A stretch of DNA of 64,000 nt from Actinomucor elegans (lineage: Eukaryota > Mucoromycota > Mucoromycetes > Mucorales > Mucoraceae). Of the stretch, positions 58,535 through 64,000 are shown in pieces; positions within the stretch are counted from its first letter, which is position 1; the number at the start of each line of letters is the position of its first letter. Made by a program: the position numbers and the translations under genes. Below the pieces are notes generated by a model, which saw only the letters and a list, made by a program, of their open reading frames with translations, was not told the origin of the DNA and did not search any database. Location of the stretch: NCBI GenBank assembly GCA_026027325.1, contig JAMSLZ010000001.1, forward strand, positions 4,464,001-4,528,000, read 5' to 3'.

Positions 58535-61210
58535 ATGAAAGAACGGCAGACTATTATCGTTGATTATGAACCTGTTTCTTTCAAACATCGGGCGCGTCAT
58601 TTCTTGAAGAAATTACCTCGTTTCTTTAAAAGCTACTTTGCTAGTATATTCCCCATTTTTCAATGGATTCATAGATACAACTTGACTGTAAGCTATTTTT
58701 AATGAGCTACTAGAAAAGATACTCATCCGGTCTTTTTTATAGTGGCTGGTACAAGACATGATAGCAGGTATCACTGTGGGCATTGTCATTGTACCTCAGA
58801 GCATGGCATACGCCAAAATAGCCAACCTTGACCCTCAATATGGACTCTAGTAAAGTACTCAAATTTAATCAATTCAATTTGAATTAATATTTTATTGTAC
58901 AATAGTACCTCGTTTGTAGGCGTAACTCTATACTGTTTCTTTGGTACATCAAAGGACATCAGCATTGGTCCAATTTGTAAGATATTTCATATGGAAAAAA
59001 AATCTTGAAATGAAGACTAACGCTACTGTCACATTAGCCACTGTCTCGCTACTAGTCAGTTCTGTTGTTAATTCCGTAATCAAGATTAATCCCAATATTA
59101 CGCCTTCAGAAGTAGCTGTCAGTCTCGGATTATTCGCTGGAATTACCACCATTCTCATTAGCTTGCTTCGATTAGGCATTCTAGTAGACTTTATACCTGG
59201 TATGTCTTTACCCGCTGTTTACTATTCTAAATATAACCAATCCTATACACAGAACCTGCTATTGCTGGCTATATGACTGGGTCGGCTATCACAATCGTTC
59301 TCAGTCAATGTCCAAAACTGTTTGGCATCCCCGATGTCTCTACTCACACTGCGCCTTATTTGGTGTTTGGTCATATCCTGGAAAAACTCAACCATACCAA
59401 AGTTGACGTTGCCTTTGGATTAACATCATTAGTTTTCCTTTATGCTGTGCGTTATGTCTGTGGACGATTCAGTTGCAAGTCGCCCATACTTCAAAAGGGT
59501 GTGTTTTTGTTTGGCATTATGCGTAATGGCTTGATTGTCATTGTTGGTACGTTTATCTCTTTCTTGGTTACACGTGGTAAAAGCATAAGCCCAATATCCA
59601 TCATTCAATCGGTGCCTGCTGGATTTGATGCTATGGCTGTACCTAGTCTACATGTGGACGTTTTAAAAGAAGCAGGTGGCGTACTACCTTCGATTGTATT
59701 GATCTTAGTTTTGGAACATATCTCGGTAGCTAAAGCATTTGGAAGAATTTACAATTATCAGATTAATCCTGACCAAGAAATCCTGGCCATTGGTGTATGT
59801 AATGTCATTGGCTCATTCTTTGGGTAAGTATATTCAAATGAAAAAAAATAATAACTTGACATGAATATTTATCAATACTATTATAGTGGCTATCCAGCTA
59901 CTGGCGCTTTTAGCCGGACAGCCATTATGGCAAGGTCTGGTGCAAGAACTCCATTTGCAGGTGTTTTCTCAGGTGCAGTTGTTGTATTGGCATTATATGC
60001 TCTGACTCCTGCATTCTACTACATACCAGATGCTGTACTCGCTGCTGTAGTGATTCATGCCGTCTCGGACCTAGCTTCTGGAAAGCACTATCTCAAAGAG
60101 CTATGGCATACCAGTTCTATCGAATTTCTAGTATGGGTAAGCGCTGTTCTGGTCACTATCTTTGTCAATGTACAAACAGGTATTTATGCCGCAGTTGGCT
60201 TATCCTTGGTCATCATGTTACTACGCTTAGCTAGACCACCCATTAAAACGCTAACGCGCATGAATCTTGATCTGCAGCACCAAGAGAAAAACCAAAAGCA
60301 GCTGTTTCTGGATTCGAAAGGCAATAAAACTACTACAGCCAACTTTGCCATCGATAAAGATATGCCCTATCTCTACGTGGATGAACTGGACCGTAACTTT
60401 CAAGATATTATCACACCTTTACCTCCAGGTATTCTTATTCTAAGGCCCTGCAGCTCCATTCTCTATCCCAATGCCGAATACATTTCTGAAACTATTGTTC
60501 ATAGCGTGAAAAGCAAGACCCGTTGCGGAAATCTGGATGAGATGAACAAAAGCGACAGTGACAAATCCTGGAGCCAAGCTCCGCCACGCGATAACTTTGA
60601 TATTACGCAGTTGCCAGTACTGGAAGCCATTGTATTTGATTTCAGCGCTGTATGTCAACTAGACGCAACAGCTTTGGATACACTTGTAACGACTAGGCAG
60701 ACAGTGAGTCGCTACGCGGGTAATTCTGTGGAATGGCATTTTACAGGTTTGCAAAATGAAGTCGTTCGTAAAGGGTTACTACGTGCAGGATTCGGTACAT
60801 TGGAAGAACTAGAAGACTGTAGTAAATCAGTGTGCAGTGATAATTCACTCGTGTCCTTGAGCTCTGCTAATGATCATCAAGTGTCTACCGCTTCAACTTC
60901 GCCATCAGAAGCAACAGCTTTAAGTAGTAGCAAACATCATATGGTTTTAAATAACAAATCGGGTCTCGAATCATCACAAAACTTCATCTATGATATGGAA
61001 ACAACACTAGTAGAAAAGCAACAGCAGCAACGTGAGCATCATTCAGACCTATGCAGTGATAGTATACCTACTTTGGTTGTTCCTATGGATAAATACCCTT
61101 GCTTTCATTGGGACGTAGACACAGCTGTACGATCTATTTGCACCCGATGGTACAGTATGCAAAAATCTTCACATATGAAGAAATTAGATACTGGTGTAAA
61201 TGTTGTGTAA
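58535..61210 (+). CDS. SulP/SLC26 sulfate permease with STAS domain
   Basis: High-affinity sulfate uptake transporter of the plasma membrane (Sul1/Sul2 family). Exons are 58535-58687, 58743-58849, 58906-58976, 59038-59199, 59253-59823 and 59887-61210, giving 795 residues. The cytosolic N-terminus is followed by the SulP start TVGIVIVPQSMAYAKIANL (residues about 60-80), then PQYGLYTSFVGVTLYCFFGT, SKDISIGPI, FIPEPAIAGYMTGSAITI and, across the last splice, NVIGSFFGGYPATGAFSRTA. There are about 10-12 hydrophobic segments before residue 510. The cytoplasmic STAS domain starts at PPGILILRPCSSILYPNAEY and, after an insertion of about 50 residues, continues with IVFDFSAVCQLDATALDTL and LRAGFG. A long Ser-rich segment separates this from the C-terminal HWDVDTAVRSI. 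Sulfate as substrate is inferred from the family. Confidence 0.94.
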
Positions 61211-62840
61211 GCTACTCGTTATTACTGTATATTCTAGAGAAAATGCCCTCCCTTTATACTATCTAGAGTTTCTTTTTCGCTCATAATAATAAATAGCCTG
61301 TGAGAGTTTATTCTAGCTAAATAAAACTTGCGATCACGCCCTTTTTTCCCTTATTCTTACATAGTCGTTGTAGTACAATATATAACAATAGATTTGTCTG
61401 CTTTAAGTACACTGCCCCTATATGTAATAGGGCAACGAACTACTATAACACAGGTTAATATGTAAATAGCGATATATCAATAAAGAATATTTTCATGGTA
61501 GTATATCAAAATTTCGAGATTTTAGATTAGATGAATGGACAGAGCAATTTAGTCAATGAAAATTGTAAATTAACAATTGCATACTATATGATGAGTATAC
61601 TAAAGAAATTAGAGTTAAATAACACCAGTAACTCATTCTAAACATGGACTACCAGTCTGATGCGACATTTGATCCAGATTAACCGAAATCATACATGTCA
61701 AAGTGTGTCATGCCAACCTTTCTAAACCGCAGCCATCTAAAAAATTCTGACACCCAGAAATTGAAATTTTAAAATACAATTCCGTAATGCTCAACAAAAT
61801 CATATACAGTTTTTAAATAAATACCAAGATTTATGGAAAATTGGATTGCCTTTTGAATAGCGTAAGATTTGTAAAGCATTTTAAGGTGAGATCTAGAGTT
61901 AGAACTACATAAAAATATTCTGTCGGAGATTTATAAGAAGTGTCTATTGTAATATACAAGCTTAAAATCTGGTTTATTAAAAAAGAGCAGCTTTTATTAT
62001 ATTTATTTCCAAAATTTCAAAGGTCAATCTGAGGCTGTTTTCTCGCTACAAACAGTTTATAATTGTAAAGGTTTTGGTCCCAGGATTTTCGTCGACATCA
62101 AGTTTAAATATCGAGAGCCAATGAAGTCAGTGTATCTGTAAATCAATATTAATTGTATCAGTAAATGATACAAATTTGGATACTAAAAGACTTTGCAAAG
62201 ATAAGTAAATGAACTACAATTCATTCAGGACAGGAGTAATGAAACAATATAAGCTACTTCTGATACACTCTTGCTTCTTAATTGGTAATACAGTACTTGG
62301 CAATTTCTGGTGATAGTAATCTAAATTACAGGTTACACTTGTCATTTAAGTTTAACCAGCCACTATTATATAAAAATAGGCCTTGACTAGTATAAGACAG
62401 ATGTTTGCTGAGCATACAGTGATGCCAAGTGTTGGAAGCAATAGGTATGATCTGCTACAGTGGTGGCTAAAGATAAATATATAATACTAAACTAGAATTT
62501 ACTACTATTAATACATATGAAATCCTAGGTCGAAAAAGGACTAGATCATACCTTTATGATACATCAGTCGAGTACCTATATCTTACACATTGTGCTCAGG
62601 CGAGTCAAACTAAACTGCACAAGGTATGCGCTAGCCAATGAAATGCATTTACCAAGACTTATTACAATTGTAGATCGCCCAAAGAAAGAAGCAGGCCATA
62701 CATTAGTTATTACACTAGATTGAATTAAGCCAGCCGTCTGTGTTACTTTAATTTGATTCACTGAGGGTTGCCACCTGGATCAAGTATAAATATGATCGTC
62801 CGCAGTTGCGTTTCTTTTCTTCTTTAATTCTTTTTTCACC
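61211..62840. other. intergenic region
   Basis: It holds the sulfate transporter 3' region, a long dispersed-repeat copy at 61.63-61.79 kb and the promoter of the small repeat protein. No gene is supported. Confidence 0.5.
61628..61790 (+). repeat. dispersed degenerate repeat, longest copy
   Basis: It contains CTCATTCTAAACATGGACTA, GATGCGACATTTGATCCAG, ATTAACCGAAATCATAC, GTGTGTCATGCCAACCTTTC and CAGAAATTGAAATTTTAAA in order. It shares its left blocks with 45.4 kb and its right blocks with 37.1 kb, so it can serve as a seed for the family. Confidence 0.6.
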
Positions 62841-63392
62841 ATGGTCAAATCTACATTTATTATTGCCTCCATTGCTGCTGTTGCCTCTGTTGCTATGGCT
62901 CAACAACGTAAGTGTGCTTAAATGGCTGTAGTATTTATAGTTCATACAGCTAATACATCCATAATATAGCTACAGGTCTTCCTGAAGGCATTAATATCCC
63001 CACTGGTGTTAATATCCCTACTGATATTAGTATCCCCACTGGCGTTAGTATCCCCACTGATGTTAACATCCCTACAGGTGTTAATATACCTACTGGACTT
63101 CCTACAGCGATCCCCTCAGGTGCTATCGAGGCTGCCAATAGCATCTTGTCTAATCCAACTGCTATTGCTGTAGCCAAGAGTATCATGGCTAATCCAAGTG
63201 CCGCTGAATCTATTATAGCAAAGGTAAAATGATATTACCGTATTGATTTTTGTATTATAAAAAAACTGACCATGTGTGCATACTACATAGGCTAGTGCAG
63301 ACGCTTCCAAGTCTAACGCTATTACTTCTCACCCTGCTTCTTTCGTTGTTGGCGCTCTAGCTCTCACTGCAACTGTTGCTTCTTTTTTGTAA
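62841..63392 (+). CDS. small secreted, probably GPI-anchored protein with hexapeptide repeats
   Basis: I do not recognise a family. Exons are 62841-62907, 62970-63223 and 63291-63392, giving 140 residues. The signal peptide is residues 1-20 (VASVAMA before QQ). After PTGLPEG come six perfectly phased hexapeptides of the form [IV]-[NS]-I-P-T-[GD] (residues 30-65 approximately), with the last residue alternating G, D, G, D, G, G. A small helical part follows with two related segments (NSILSNPTAIA and KSIMANPSAA). The C-terminus SNAITSHPASFVVGALALTA then TVASFL has the small-residue site, spacer and hydrophobic tail of a GPI-attachment signal. It is probably a cell-wall or surface protein. Splicing at both introns keeps frame exactly. 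It converges on the protease gene, 85 bp away. Confidence 0.82.
62990..63097 (+). repeat. coding 18-bp minisatellite (six units)
   Basis: Six consecutive 18-bp units of the type (A/G)TTAATATCCCTACTGGT encode the hexapeptides. Units alternate in their last codon (GGT/GGC against GAT), giving a 36-bp higher-order period, and vary mainly at third positions. Confidence 0.88.
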
Positions 63393-63477
63393 ATAGATAG
63401 TTAAATAAACCATATTATTATATACTGTAGTACTTGTTTTATTGATAGAATAAGGAGAGGGGCATATTATTGTATTA

Positions 63478-64000
63478 TTATTTTGATTCGGCAAGACCCA
63501 CTCTGTTGTTACCGAGATCATAGATACTGTAAAATTTGCGAAGGAATACATCACCAACAATCCAAAGAGGGCCAGCAGGCTCAGGAATATCCATACCCAT
63601 GAAACCAGAGATACATTGTCCTTGAACGTTGAGTACATAATCTTCAGCTTGAAGACAGAAATCTTTACCAGCAAAAACAAAGCAGAATTCAGGAAGATCA
63701 GGGATCTTGGCACAGTCCACAGTGTATTGACCAGCCCAGTTCTTGACTGCGCCCAATTCATGGTTAATTAAATCAGCAATAGTAGTAGGAGCAATCAAAA
63801 GAGAAGAACCAGTATCAATAGCAGCTCCAACAGGGTCTAAATCAATGTAGTCACCGCCAAATTTGATGTTTTCTAACTCGATTTCCCAGTATCCCTTTCT
63901 GCGAATAGGTGCCCAAGTGATATTGCCTTTGAAGTGATCATGATCAACACCACCAAACACGAGCTCACCTCCATTTTCTTCTCCACCCTTATTCACATCG
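63478..64000 (-). CDS. aspartic protease (saccharopepsin/rhizopuspepsin-like), 3' part
   Basis: C-terminal portion of a pepsin-family (A1) protease; the gene continues beyond the right edge, so its start, signal and pro-peptide are not seen. About 173 residues are visible. They include GELVFGGVDHDHFKGNITW, YWEIELENIKFGG, the second catalytic Asp in AAIDTGSSLLIAP, the disulfide Cys pair in VDCAKIPDLPEFCFVF, and the end PLWIVGDVFLRKFYSIYDLG then NNRVGLAESK. These match vacuolar proteinase A and close relatives more than the secreted rhizopuspepsins, but the split cannot be decided from this part. The frame is open across the visible part, with no intron there. Confidence 0.93.
   Translation of the reverse strand, partial: DVNKGGEENGGELVFGGVDHDHFKGNITWAPIRRKGYWEIELENIKFGGDYIDLDPVGAAIDTGSSLLIAPTTIADLINHELGAVKNWAGQYTVDCAKIPDLPEFCFVFAGKDFCLQAEDYVLNVQGQCISGFMGMDIPEPAGPLWIVGDVFLRKFYSIYDLGNNRVGLAESK

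Overview
The window looks like nuclear DNA of a zygomycete fungus, most likely order Mucorales. It is AT-rich. Genes are split by many very short GT-AG introns (about 42-100 nt), often with a CTAAC-like branch site. The tryptophan synthase is the fused fungal type. Five genes encode secreted lipases of the Rhizomucor/Rhizopus family, and a saccharopepsin/rhizopuspepsin-like aspartic protease runs off the right edge. I do not assign a genus. Exon structures were built by hand from splice sites, reading frame and family conservation; no alignment or search was run.

Layout. 1-6.3 kb is nearly gene-free. 6.4-8.7 kb holds tryptophan synthase with a perfect Gcn4/CPC-1-type site upstream. 8.8-19 kb holds two related short-pro-region lipases in inverted orientation, flanking a Pho80-like cyclin, a tRNA m3C methyltransferase (METTL6 type) and a gamma-butyrobetaine dioxygenase (carnitine synthesis). 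19-23 kb holds EMC7, a GT8 glycosyltransferase and a BAHD-type acyltransferase. 24-31 kb holds an unrecognised disordered protein, an F-box protein and a beta carbonic anhydrase. 32-37 kb holds the Grc3/Nol9 polynucleotide kinase and a four-finger C2H2 regulator. 39-42 kb holds an unrecognised protein with an internal 27-residue tandem repeat, tail to tail with a HAD hydrolase. 42-53 kb is a head-to-tail array of three prepro-lipases with identical seven-exon structure. After 5 kb of repeat-rich DNA come a SulP sulfate transporter, a small repeat-containing probably GPI-anchored protein, and the 3' part of the aspartic protease.

How the genes relate. Most are ordinary, functionally independent housekeeping genes. 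The theme that stands out is secretion and extracellular hydrolysis: five lipases, a GPI-like protein and an aspartic protease, with EMC7 in the ER. The lipase family shows its history in the sequence: shared intron positions, one intron lost in one copy, one extra intron shared by the inverted pair, and one copy in which the catalytic histidine position is threonine.

Intergenic DNA carries a degenerate dispersed repeat family, a foldback (MITE-like) element with 97-bp arms, a 5'-truncated non-LTR retrotransposon end with poly(A), a Tc1/mariner-like transposase relic, long homopolymer tracts and a 27-bp near-perfect palindrome. I found no tRNA, rRNA or CRISPR array.
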